DNA of 29,847 bases, from assembly GCA_900549225.1 (NCBI GenBank), contig URNP01000016.1:1-29847 (forward strand), written 5' to 3'. The position numbers and the translations under genes were made by a program. Positions 7,736 through 14,004 of this stretch are shown here, one piece after another (within the stretch, counting starts at the first letter, position 1; every line of letters begins with the position of its first letter). Source of the DNA: an uncultured Eubacteriales bacterium. Its GTDB lineage: Bacteria; Bacillota; Clostridia; Christensenellales; CAG-917. The notes under the pieces were generated by a model. The model did not search any database. It was not told the origin of the DNA and worked only from the letters and a program-made list of their open reading frames with translations.

Positions 7736-7957
7736 GTGCAGTTGCGCAATTCTCAATTTTTCGTGATTGCGTATAAGTTATGTTTTACGATCGAAGGTAC
7801 TTGGAAAGACGGTGTGTTCACTTCAGCAAAGGCACTTGATGGCGTCAAAGAAGGCGGACTTGTAAAAGTCAGATTGACCGCTAAAGGTTCTGACGGCCCG
7901 TGTTTCGGCGTGAAGATGGCCAACAACTATAAAGCACCTCAAACGGATGTTCAATAA
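7736..7957 (+). pseudogene. Remnant reading frame between rplA and rplJ
   Basis: An open stretch whose last ~55 residues (from TIEGTWKDGVFTSAKALDG to the stop after QTDVQ) look like real coding sequence, with codon use like the neighbouring genes. The only possible start is a GTG at 7736 without a ribosome binding site; the upstream part is unlike protein. I do not recognise the family. It is followed directly by a strong terminator (7981-8018), as a genuine gene would be. It is probably the 3' end of a gene truncated by rearrangement; a short functional protein is less likely. Confidence 0.45.
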
Positions 7958-7980
7958 TAATGTAATCTAAAAGCAGGAAT

Positions 7981-8018
7981 CGAGAAGGGTGCAACTTGCG
8001 CCTTTCTCGTTGCTTTTT
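7981..8018 (+). terminator. Intrinsic terminator before the rplJL promoter
   Basis: CGAGAAGGGTGC (7981-7992) pairs with GCGCCTTTCTCG (7998-8009) over 12 positions including two G-T pairs, followed by TTGCTTTTT. It separates the rplKA side from the rplJL unit. Confidence 0.85.
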
Positions 8019-8089
8019 GAGGATTCTATACCGCTTTTTAGCAATAGGGGAACTTTTTGAGATCAAGCGCAATTATTTTGCAAAATCGG

Positions 8090-8119
8090 TTGACAGCGCT
8101 TCACCAAAAATTGTATTAT
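8090..8119 (+). promoter_or_regulatory. Promoter of rplJ-rplL
   Basis: TTGACA at 8090-8095, an 18-base spacer, then TATTAT at 8114-8119. It lies just upstream of the L10-type leader. Confidence 0.75.
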
Positions 8120-8126
8120 ATATGCG

Positions 8127-8240
8127 TTCCAAAGACAGCAAGTGGCGTATGCCGTAAGTTCTATCGCTTGCCGAGGATGTGCTGAATACTTCATTTTGTA
8201 TCTATGCGTCATTCTCTTTTGGAATGACGCTTTAATTTTT
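8127..8240 (+). promoter_or_regulatory. L10 leader with attenuator
   Basis: The leader contains the conserved blocks of the Bacillota L10 leader: AAAGACAGCAAGTGGC, then CGCTTGCCGAGG, which pair as GCAAG/CTTGC. It ends in GCGTCATTC (8206-8214) paired with GAATGACGC (8222-8230) and TTTAATTTTT, an intrinsic terminator. Known mechanism in the family: the L10-L12 complex binds the leader and favours termination when in excess. Confidence 0.85.
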
Positions 8241-8276
8241 CGCGACTTACGTCGCCAACTTTTATAGGAGGTAAAG

Positions 8277-8771
8277 ATGAACAAAGAAGTTCTTGAAGCC
8301 AAAAAGCAACAAGTCGAAGACATCAAGGCCAAAATTTCTTCTGCAAAGTCCATCGTCATCGTTGACTACATGGGTCTTACGGTCGCTCAAGATACGGCTT
8401 TCCGTAAGGAACTCAGAGAAAACGGTGTGGATTACGCAGTTTTGAAAAACCGCCTCGTCAAGATTGCTTTCAACGAACTCGGTTACACCCAATTCGACGA
8501 AGCACTCAATGGCCCGACTGCAGTTGCATTCTCTTCTACGGACGCTGTCGCTCCCGCTAAGTACGTTGTCAAAAACATCAAAGCTTTCAACAAGATGAAG
8601 ACAAAGTGCGGTATGGTCGAAGGCGAATTCCTCGATGAAGCAGGCTTGAAACAAATCGCAGAAATTCCTTCAAAGGAAATTTTGCTCTCAAAGATGCTTG
8701 GATCTTTGCAAGCACCTATCTCGAAACTTGCTATTTGCTTGAACAAAATCGCAGAGGCAAAGGCAGAGTAA
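8277..8771 (+). CDS. rplJ: 50S ribosomal protein L10
   Basis: A 164-residue L10, the base of the ribosomal stalk that holds L7/L12 dimers. The N-terminal rRNA-binding domain has KSIVIVDYMGLTVAQDTAFRK and VLKNRLVKIAF; the C-terminal helix that carries L12 is LGSLQAPISKLAICLNKIAE. TAGGAGG precedes the ATG. It is the first gene after the L10 leader, so it is probably autoregulated. rplL follows after 53 bases. Length is normal. Confidence 0.97.
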   Translation: MNKEVLEAKKQQVEDIKAKISSAKSIVIVDYMGLTVAQDTAFRKELRENGVDYAVLKNRLVKIAFNELGYTQFDEALNGPTAVAFSSTDAVAPAKYVVKNIKAFNKMKTKCGMVEGEFLDEAGLKQIAEIPSKEILLSKMLGSLQAPISKLAICLNKIAEAKAE

Positions 8772-8824
8772 CCGCGCTATTGCGTGATCGTAAAACAAAA
8801 ATAAATTAAACGGAGAAAACTAAA

Positions 8825-9193
8825 ATGGCAGATTTGAATAAACTTATGGAAGAAATCAAGGCTATGACAGTCCTTGAACTCAATGATTTCGTTAAAGCAC
8901 TCGAAGAGGAATTCGGCGTAAGCGCAGCAGCTCCCGTCGCAGCAGCAGGCGCAGTTGCAGCAGCTCCCGTTGAAGAAGAAAAGACCGAATTTGACGTCGT
9001 CCTCAAAGAAGTTGGCCCCAACAAGGTCCAAGTTATCAAGACCGTCAAAGACGCAACCGGACTCGGCCTCGTCGAAGCAAAAGCAGTTGTCGACGGCGCT
9101 CCCAAGACCGTCAAAGAGGCTATGCCCAAAGACGCAGCAGAAGCACTCGTTGCAAAATTCAAAGAAGTTGGCGCAACCGCAGAACTCAAGTAA
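8825..9193 (+). CDS. rplL: 50S ribosomal protein L7/L12
   Basis: A 122-residue L7/L12 that recruits translational GTPases to the ribosome. The N-terminal dimerisation domain (LNKLMEEIKAMTVLELNDFVKALEEEFGV) is followed by an Ala/Val/Pro hinge (about 40-53) and a C-terminal domain with KTEFDVVLKEVGPNKVQVIK and TGLGLVEAKAVVDGAP. Upstream is CGGAGA. A strong terminator follows at 9214-9246, so transcription does not continue into rpoB as in most relatives. Confidence 0.98.
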   Translation: MADLNKLMEEIKAMTVLELNDFVKALEEEFGVSAAAPVAAAGAVAAAPVEEEKTEFDVVLKEVGPNKVQVIKTVKDATGLGLVEAKAVVDGAPKTVKEAMPKDAAEALVAKFKEVGATAELK

Positions 9194-9213
9194 TCTTTAC
9201 ACCTACTATAAGA

Positions 9214-9246
9214 AAAACGACTTGCAATCCGCAAGTCGTTTTTTTT
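9214..9246 (+). terminator. Terminator of rplJ-rplL
   Basis: AAAACGACTTGC pairs with GCAAGTCGTTTT around AATCC, followed by a run of eight T in total. It closes the ribosomal cluster. Confidence 0.93.
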
Positions 9247-9327
9247 GCGCTTTGATTAATCAAAATTATATTAATTGTAAATGATAGGTATCAAACATAT
9301 TGAAATTTTAATGTCTAAATGTTGCTA

Positions 9328-9356
9328 TTGAAAAGGAAGCGCTTGTGTAGTATAAT
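9328..9356 (+). promoter_or_regulatory. Promoter of the HNH nuclease gene
   Basis: TTGAAA at 9328-9333, a 17-base spacer and a perfect TATAAT at 9351-9356. The gene begins at 9394 after AGAGGA. Confidence 0.75.
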
Positions 9357-9393
9357 ATATAATAAATTGATTAATGATGTAGAGGATGAATAA

Positions 9394-10107
9394 ATGAATC
9401 GTGGCGATGTGATAAGATATGTGGATATGACTATTGAAGAGGGCTTTTCTTTACAACGCGGAATGAATTACATGGTTAATGGTAAAAACTATGCAATTAT
9501 TCTGATGAGTGTTAGAAAAAACGCTCCTTATGCAGATAGATTTGAAAATGACGGCACAACTATAATATATGAGGGCCACGATGTGTCGCAAAAGGATTGC
9601 CCTGTTGGCATGCAACCAAAGGAGATGGACCAGCAATTAACACTTCCATCTGGCAAGTTGACTGAAAATGGTAAGTTTTATTATGCCGCCAAAAAGTATA
9701 AAAACCAAAACTTACAAGCCAGAAAAGTAAAAGTATACGAGAAAATTAAAGATGGTATTTGGGTTTATAATGGATATTTTGATTTGGTTGATGCATTTAT
9801 CGAAAATACGGGCACAAGAAATGTTTTCAAATTCAAATTGCAAGCGATAAATGAAAGTGTAGAGAACGCATCATCAAATTCTGATATAAGCATTTTAGAA
9901 CAAGAGCACAATCGGCTTATTCCAACTTCAGTAAAAGTGGCCGTTTATGCCAGAGATAAAGGAAGATGTGTTAAATGTGGCGCAACGACAAATCTACATT
10001 ATGATCATATATTGCCGTTTTCAAAAGGCGGCTCTTCCACAACGCCTGAGAATATTCAACTACTTTGCGCAGCATGTAATTTGAAGAAACATGACCATAT
10101 AGAATAA
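9394..10107 (+). CDS. SRA-like/HNH nuclease, probable modification-dependent restriction enzyme
   Basis: A 237-residue protein with two parts. Residues about 8-155 resemble the SRA/YDG fold that flips and reads modified cytosine: YAIILMSVRKNAPYADRFEN, then TTIIYEGHD, a LPSGKLTENGKFY segment, and a YEKIKDGIWVYNGYFDLVDA strand pair. Residues about 187-235 are an HNH nuclease domain with CVKCG, YDHILPFSKGG (catalytic His), ENIQLLC and CNLKKH, including two CxxC zinc pairs. This pairing is typical of stand-alone type IV restriction enzymes that cut modified DNA. It has its own promoter and terminator, no methyltransferase nearby, and is much more AT-rich than its neighbours with different codon use, suggesting acquisition. 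Confidence 0.82.
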   Translation: MNRGDVIRYVDMTIEEGFSLQRGMNYMVNGKNYAIILMSVRKNAPYADRFENDGTTIIYEGHDVSQKDCPVGMQPKEMDQQLTLPSGKLTENGKFYYAAKKYKNQNLQARKVKVYEKIKDGIWVYNGYFDLVDAFIENTGTRNVFKFKLQAINESVENASSNSDISILEQEHNRLIPTSVKVAVYARDKGRCVKCGATTNLHYDHILPFSKGGSSTTPENIQLLCAACNLKKHDHIE

Positions 10108-10121
10108 AGAAAGTATCGAAT

Positions 10122-10159
10122 AAGAAAAGGTAAAATTTGCAAATTTTATCTTTTCTTTT
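10122..10159 (+). terminator. Terminator of the HNH gene
   Basis: A 17-base AT-rich stem (10122-10138 with 10141-10157) around GC, ending in T-rich sequence. Confidence 0.75.
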
Positions 10160-10189
10160 ATTACATTATCATAAGATTAAAGAGATTCG

Positions 10190-10356
10190 TAGGAAGGTGT
10201 CCTAGACGCTTCCGTAATAGCGGAACGGGCAAGTTTACTTGTATAGTGAAGCGTTAGCCCTGACGTCAGGGGTTCGTGTTGCTAAGCAACACAGCGATGA
10301 AATCGCGAGAATCCCCTATATCAACACCATATTATTGTTACAGTGTAAGGGGATTC
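10190..10356 (+). other. Structured element resembling an IS200/IS605-type right end
   Basis: A dense series of hairpins without a protein: TTCCG/CGGAA (10210-10225), the palindrome CCCTGACGTCAGGG (10258-10271), GTGTTGC/GCAACAC (10276-10292) and GCGAT/ATCGC (10294-10306). GAATCCCCT (10309-10317) pairs perfectly with AGGGGATTC (10348-10356). GATGAAxxxxxGAGAATCCCCT followed by a complementary stem resembles the 3' end and guide-RNA region of TnpB-bearing IS200/IS605 elements; no transposase or TnpB frame is present. It may be a remnant or a miniature element. The resemblance is from memory. Confidence 0.4.
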
Positions 10357-10373
10357 GCTCCGCTTGACCTATG

Positions 10374-10544
10374 CTATAATCTTGCGCAACACAGGCACAC
10401 ATATCTATCCATACAGCCTTTTCTGGTCTGCGCTATCACGCCGAGGCGGGTGCACAATTCACCGGATTGTGCACTGTTCCGCCCGTTCGAATCCCCATCA
10501 AACCAAAAAAATAACACACAGTTATGTCTGTGTGTTATTTTTTT
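10374..10544 (+). ncRNA. Possible small RNA unit opposite tRNA-Ala
   Basis: An extended -10 motif TGCTATAAT (10372-10380) is followed by about 125 bases with a strong hairpin: GGCGG (10445-10449) with CCGCC (10479-10483), and inside it GTGCACAAT with ATTGTGCAC (10450-10458, 10466-10474). Then comes TTCGAATCCCC (10486-10496), identical to a tRNA T-arm half, and the shared terminator. GGGGATTCG at 10349-10357 could pair with CGAATCCCC at 10488-10496. No protein-coding content. It could equally be decayed tRNA or repeat sequence. Confidence 0.3.
10505..10544 (-). terminator. Terminator of tRNA-Ala (bidirectional)
   Basis: ATAACACACAG (10511-10521) pairs with CTGTGTGTTAT (10528-10538), flanked by six A on one side and six T on the other, so it can work for both strands. 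Confidence 0.85.
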
Positions 10545-10619
10545 GGTGGAGATAAGGGGATTCGAACCCCTGACCTTCGCATTGCGAACGCGACGCTCTA
10601 CCAACTGAGCCATATCCCC
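10544..10619 (-). tRNA. tRNA-Ala (anticodon CGC)
   Basis: Read on the minus strand: acceptor GGGGATA pairs with TATCTCC, including the G3-U70 wobble that identifies tRNA-Ala. The D-arm is GCTC/GAGC with AGTTGGTA, the anticodon arm TCGCG-TTCGCAA-TGCGA gives anticodon CGC (reads GCG), and the T-arm is AGGGG-TTCGAAT-CCCCT. The CCA end is encoded (10544-10546). An extended -10 promoter lies upstream and a terminator directly downstream. Confidence 0.93.
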
Positions 10620-10655
10620 ACGTCTGCGTTTTTTGCCATATTTCCTTGCTGTGTT

Positions 10656-10683
10656 ATTATAGCACATTATTCGATTTTGACAA
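10656..10683 (-). promoter_or_regulatory. Promoter of tRNA-Ala
   Basis: On the minus strand TTGTCA (10678-10683), 16 bases, then TATAAT (10656-10661), preceded by TGC to give an extended -10. Confidence 0.7.
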
Positions 10684-10907
10684 TGATTTTTTCGTCATTT
10701 TCTTATAATTACTATTTTATTATAAATATATAGTTTATATAAGGGGGCAGTATCCTCGATTATAGATGTGTTTCGTATGTGTTGACAATGGGGATTTGCA
10801 TAGGGGGCGTTGGGAGTGCAGGCTATAGGATTTATTTGAATGAGAGTTGATTTTTGGAATAAAATTTTCCGCTTAAAAAAAAATTGCAAAATTATTATAA
10901 AAAAACG
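10684..10907. other. AT-rich intergenic stretch without recognised content
   Basis: No gene, RNA or repeat is supported between the tRNA promoter and the perR promoter. A lone TTGACA at 10782-10787 has no matching -10. Confidence 0.5.
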
Positions 10908-10936
10908 TTGACAATTGTACTTGTATATTGTATATT
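10908..10936 (+). promoter_or_regulatory. Promoter of perR
   Basis: TTGACA at 10908-10913, a 17-base spacer and TATATT at 10931-10936. Confidence 0.75.
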
Positions 10937-10948
10937 ATAACTAACAAG

Positions 10949-10983
10949 AATCATTATCAATAATAAATCGATAAATAATGATT
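10949..10983 (+). promoter_or_regulatory. Probable Fur/PerR-family operator
   Basis: AATCATTAT (10949-10957) and ATAATGATT (10975-10983) form an inverted repeat just after the predicted transcript start; the left half sits in AATCATTATCAATAATAA, close to Fur/Per box sequences. It is well placed to block perR transcription, implying autoregulation. Confidence 0.6.
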
Positions 10984-10994
10984 TCAGGAAGGGT

Positions 10995-11384
10995 ATGACG
11001 AAGAGAAACACGATACAAAAAGAAGTGGTTGCGAGGATTGTCAAAGAGGCTTGCAATCATCCTACGGCGGATATGGTGCTTGCCGAGGCGAAGAAGGAGT
11101 TGCCGAATTTGAGTTTGGGCACGGTGTATCGCATTCTCAAGGATATGGCTAACGACGGTGAAATAAGGGAAGTGGCGTGCAAGGATGCGCCGTCGAGATT
11201 CGATAAGACGACGATGAATCACGGGCACTTTCAATGCGTCGAGTGCGGGAAGGTCGAGGACGTGTTTTTCAATCTCGACAAGATAGACGACAGCATCGTG
11301 GATTTCGGAGGGAATCTCGTGCTTGAAAGCCAACTCTTCTTCAGAGGCATCTGCAAAGATTGCAGACAAAAACAAGGTCAATAA
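10995..11384 (+). CDS. perR: PerR-type peroxide-sensing repressor (Fur family)
   Basis: A 129-residue Fur-family metalloregulator. The N-terminal winged helix contains HPTADMV and LSLGTVYRILKDM (DNA recognition). The regulatory site reads SRFD, then HGHFQCVEC, matching the PerR pattern (SRFD, HxH) rather than Fur; in PerR the His and Asp ligands bind Fe or Mn, and the His residues are oxidised by peroxide. A structural zinc site is formed by CVEC and CKDC. AGGAAGGGT precedes the ATG. The downstream gene is a reverse rubrerythrin, a classic PerR target, and an inverted repeat lies at the promoter. Zur or Fur function cannot be excluded from sequence alone. Confidence 0.82.
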   Translation: MTKRNTIQKEVVARIVKEACNHPTADMVLAEAKKELPNLSLGTVYRILKDMANDGEIREVACKDAPSRFDKTTMNHGHFQCVECGKVEDVFFNLDKIDDSIVDFGGNLVLESQLFFRGICKDCRQKQGQ

Positions 11385-11432
11385 CGCAAATATTGCGTAA
11401 AAAATAAGAAAGATATTAAAGGAGAAACTATT

Positions 11433-11978
11433 ATGTCAAAATTTATATGCCCCATCTGCGGTTACGTTCACGAAGGCGATAGCGCACCCGAAAAATGCCC
11501 CCAATGCGGTTGCCCCGGCATCAAATTCATCAAAGACGACGGCTCTGAAAAAACTTGGGCGGCAGAACACGTCATCGGCGTCGGTCAAGGCGTTCCTCAA
11601 GACATCTACGAAGGCTTGAAGGCGAACTTCGAAGGCGAATGCACCGAGGTTGGTATGTATCTCGCAATGGCAAGAGCCGCACACCGTGAAGGTTATCCCG
11701 AAATTGGTCTTTACTGGGAAAAAGCAGCCTTCGAAGAGGCTGAACACGCCGCAAAATTCTGCGAACTTCTCGGTGAACTCGTAAGCCCCTCCACCAAAGA
11801 GAATCTTCAAAAACGCGTTGAAGCGGAAAACGGCGCAACCAGCGGGAAATTCGAACTTGCCAAACGCGCCAAAGAAGAAGGCCTTGACGCAATCCACGAC
11901 ACCGTGCACGAGATGGCACGCGACGAGGCACGTCATGGTAGGGCTTTTGAGGGCCTTTTGAACCGCTACTTCAAATAA
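11433..11978 (+). CDS. Reverse rubrerythrin (NADH peroxidase component)
   Basis: A 181-residue protein with the rubredoxin-like iron site at the N-terminus (CPICG at 6-10 and CPQCG at 22-26) and a four-helix diiron domain after it, the reverse of classical rubrerythrin. Diiron ligands lie in EGECTEVGMY, EKAAFEEAEHA, EAENGATS and EMARDEARHG. Members reduce hydrogen peroxide and oxygen with electrons from NADH-linked reductases in anaerobes. AAGGAG precedes the ATG. It follows perR by 48 bases and is probably in its regulon. The stop codon is within the left arm of the palindromic element B. Confidence 0.93.
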   Translation: MSKFICPICGYVHEGDSAPEKCPQCGCPGIKFIKDDGSEKTWAAEHVIGVGQGVPQDIYEGLKANFEGECTEVGMYLAMARAAHREGYPEIGLYWEKAAFEEAEHAAKFCELLGELVSPSTKENLQKRVEAENGATSGKFELAKRAKEEGLDAIHDTVHEMARDEARHGRAFEGLLNRYFK

Positions 11979-12105
11979 GAGCGCATTATTTGAGCGAATA
12001 ACTGTGTCAACGCCCTTTTGCTCATCCGTCACGTACGATTCAGTACGTTGGGCGGATTTGCAAAAGGACGTTTCCTTGTTCTTCATCTCAATAATGCGCT
12101 CTTAT
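11975..12105 (+). repeat. Long palindromic element B across the rubrerythrin stop
   Basis: A 131-base nested palindrome. The outer arm ATAAGAGCGCATTATT (11975-11990), which contains the stop codon, pairs with AATAATGCGCTCTTAT (12090-12105). The middle arm around CCTTTTGC (12014-12021) pairs with GCAAAAGG (12060-12067). The centre CCGTCACGTAC (12026-12036) faces GTACGTTGGGCGG (12043-12055). The centre and the tail TTTCCTTGTTCTTCATCT are shared with element A, while the outer arms are unrelated. Confidence 0.75.
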
Positions 12106-12128
12106 GATATAAATAAGTTTAAGACGCT

Positions 12129-12160
12129 AAAAAAAACGGGTGTGGGCAGAGCTCACCCGT
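12129..12160 (-). terminator. Terminator of the HTH gene
   Basis: On the minus strand ACGGGTG pairs with CACCCGT (12154-12160 with 12136-12142), followed by eight T. Confidence 0.75.
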
Positions 12161-12225
12161 AATTAGTTATAATAATTATTGGTTTGAAATAATCGATTGT
12201 TAAAGACAATCTTATAAATTGTCAA

Positions 12226-12468
12226 TTATTCAACCTCAAGGTTTTCAAATAAAAATATATCGTTGTCCAAAAACTCTAAAACTGTCATTCCAAAACCGTG
12301 CGCTATCATCATAACGGTTGACAAAGTCACGGTTTTGCTTTTGCCGTTTAGAATCCACTGCATATGACCGTGTTGAATACCTGACAACTGTTCCAAGCGA
12401 TATTGAGTCATTTTCTTTTCGGCAAGCAGTTGAATTATTCGTTTTGCAACGGCATCGTTTACGGTCAT
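12226..12468 (-). CDS. Small XRE-type helix-turn-helix protein
   Basis: An 80-residue protein consisting essentially of one HTH_3/XRE domain: MTQYRLEQLSGIQHGHMQWILNG is the helix-turn-helix and TLSTVMMIAHGFGMTVLEFLDND the conserved final helices. The start at 12468 is preferred because AGAGGAACT lies directly upstream; an ATG four codons earlier (12480) would overlap this site. It is a single-gene unit with its own terminator, downstream of and on the same strand as rsmI. The target is unknown. Such lone XRE proteins can be chromosomal regulators or leftovers of mobile elements. Confidence 0.85.
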   Translation of the reverse strand: MTVNDAVAKRIIQLLAEKKMTQYRLEQLSGIQHGHMQWILNGKSKTVTLSTVMMIAHGFGMTVLEFLDNDIFLFENLEVE

Positions 12469-12501
12469 AGTTCCTCTCATTACACTATTTGTCGGAATGA
12501 T

Positions 12502-13305
12502 TTACATTTCAATTGCTTGTTGGTAAACCTCGTTCTTCGGTATACCTCTATCCTTGGCGACTTGCTTTACGGCGTCTTTTTTGTTCATGCCCAAATTTAG
12601 ATAATGATTGAGGTGCTCGGTTACCGAAAGGGAATTGAGGGGGTTGTTTTGCGCGATGCTGTCAACTATCATAACTATTTCGCCACGCTCTTCACACTCA
12701 AAATTCGACAGGGTGGTTTTTGTCAGGCTCTCGTGAATTTTGGTGAGTTCGCGAGCGACGTAGACCGTGCGGTCGCCGAGGACATCCAACAGAGTTTTTG
12801 CAGTTTTGGTCAAGTCGTGCGGCGCGACGTATAGGATGATTGGCAAGCCCGAGAGCGACGCTTTTGACAAAATCGACACTTTATCGGTGTTTTTCTCGGG
12901 TAAAAACCCTAAAAACGTGAAACCGCTTGCTTTTATTCCGCTGTATGCAACGGCGGTTGCAAACGCCGTCGGACCGGGAACGGTTTCAACTTCGACGCCT
13001 CTTTCGTGGCATTTGGCAATAAGTTCCGCGCCGGGATCGCTTATCGACGGCATGCCTGCGTCGGTGATTAGCGCAACGTTTTTGCCGCCGAGTATGTCAT
13101 CGATCAAGCGTTCGCTTCGCTCTGTCTCGTTGAATTTGTGATAGGCGACGAGCGTTGCCTGTATACCGTATTTTTGCAAAAAGGGCAGTGAGTGACGAGT
13201 GTCCTCGCACGCGATGACGTCAACGCTTTTTAGCGTTTCGAGGGCGCGGAGAGTGACGTCCGACATGTTGCCTATGGGCGTTCCGACGATATAAAGTTTT
13301 GCCAT
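12502..13305 (-). CDS. rsmI: 16S rRNA (cytidine-1402-2'-O)-methyltransferase
   Basis: A 267-residue RsmI of the tetrapyrrole-methylase fold that 2'-O-methylates C1402 in the 16S rRNA P site. Signature motifs are VGTPIGNMSDVTLRAL (7-22), CEDTRHS, LITDAGMPSISDPG and EVETVPGPTAFATAVAYSG, followed by FLGFLP and the ARELTKIHE segment. Length is normal. Its ATG overlaps the stop of the upstream methyltransferase by one base (TAATG), so the two are translationally coupled in an rplI-trmN6-rsmI operon. Confidence 0.95.
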   Translation of the reverse strand: MAKLYIVGTPIGNMSDVTLRALETLKSVDVIACEDTRHSLPFLQKYGIQATLVAYHKFNETERSERLIDDILGGKNVALITDAGMPSISDPGAELIAKCHERGVEVETVPGPTAFATAVAYSGIKASGFTFLGFLPEKNTDKVSILSKASLSGLPIILYVAPHDLTKTAKTLLDVLGDRTVYVARELTKIHESLTKTTLSNFECEERGEIVMIVDSIAQNNPLNSLSVTEHLNHYLNLGMNKKDAVKQVAKDRGIPKNEVYQQAIEM

Positions 13306-14003
13306 TAGCGATACAACTCCTTGTATGCGGCACTGTAGTTGCCGTCCTCGTCCTTTACGACGAGCGTGTGCGTGACAAGTCCGACCTTGCCGCCTTTTCG
13401 ACTTTTGATTATGACGATATCCGCTTCAGACGAGGGCTTGGGATAGACTATCGTCATTTCCTTCGGCTCGAGATTGCATTTGGCGAGCGCGCAAATCAGC
13501 GGAGAAAGCCTGTCGATTTTTGACACGAACCAGGCGTCTTTGCCGAATTTGAGAGAGTAACTTGCCGCTTGCACGAAATCGAAAAGCGTGGCGCTGCTCT
13601 CTATTCTCGACAAATTTTTTTGTGTCGTCGGATTGCCTTGAAAGTAGGGCGGATTGCAAAGAACTACGTCGAAACTTTCCGCTTCGACTATATTTTTGAT
13701 ATCTTTTACGTCGCCCGTGATTATCGACAGTTTGTCGTCGAGGCGGTTGAGCGTGGCGCTTTGTCTTGCCAAATCGGCAACGTTTGGCTGAACCTCGATG
13801 CCGACGGCGGACGACGCGTGCTTTTTGACGAGTGCGAGCGTTGCGAGAATCCCCGAACCGCATCCCAAATCCAAAATCTTGTCTGTCTTGCCGATTTTTG
13901 CCATATTTGCCAAAAACACCGAGTCCTGCGAAAAGGCGTAGTCGTCGGTGTTTTGCAAAATAACGTAATTTTCGATATCGAGCGATGTGGGGTATACTGC
14001 CAT
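13305..14003 (-). CDS. tRNA1(Val) (adenine37-N6)-methyltransferase-like protein
   Basis: A 232-residue class I SAM-dependent methyltransferase related to TrmN6/YfiC/YabB. The SAM site is ILDLGCGSGILATLAL (about 43-58), followed by VGIEVQPNVADLARQSA. The catalytic motif NPPY (in VVLCNPPYFQG) is typical of N6-adenine or N5-glutamine methyltransferases. In many Bacillota this family sits next to rsmI, as here, which supports the YabB/TrmN6 assignment. It overlaps rsmI by one base and lies one base after rplI, so it is in the same transcript. Substrate specificity is inferred. Confidence 0.85.
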   Translation of the reverse strand: MAVYPTSLDIENYVILQNTDDYAFSQDSVFLANMAKIGKTDKILDLGCGSGILATLALVKKHASSAVGIEVQPNVADLARQSATLNRLDDKLSIITGDVKDIKNIVEAESFDVVLCNPPYFQGNPTTQKNLSRIESSATLFDFVQAASYSLKFGKDAWFVSKIDRLSPLICALAKCNLEPKEMTIVYPKPSSEADIVIIKSRKGGKVGLVTHTLVVKDEDGNYSAAYKELYR

Positions 14004-14004
14004 T

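Noticed and set aside
8277..9193. rpoB start expected after rplL
   Set aside because: A strong terminator and an unrelated nuclease gene follow rplL; no RNA polymerase sequence is visible.
10190..10356. Group I or group II intron
   Set aside because: The catalytic core pairings and a domain V hairpin are not recognisable, and the element is short.
10544..10619. tmRNA or tRNA-like end of tmRNA
   Set aside because: The minus-strand sequence folds as a complete tRNA with D-arm, anticodon arm and T-arm; no tag peptide frame is present.
10276..10733. Open frames across tRNA-Ala, one reading GDKGIRTPDLRIANAT
   Set aside because: These are well-known false translations of tRNA genes and their flanks; the tRNA explains the sequence.
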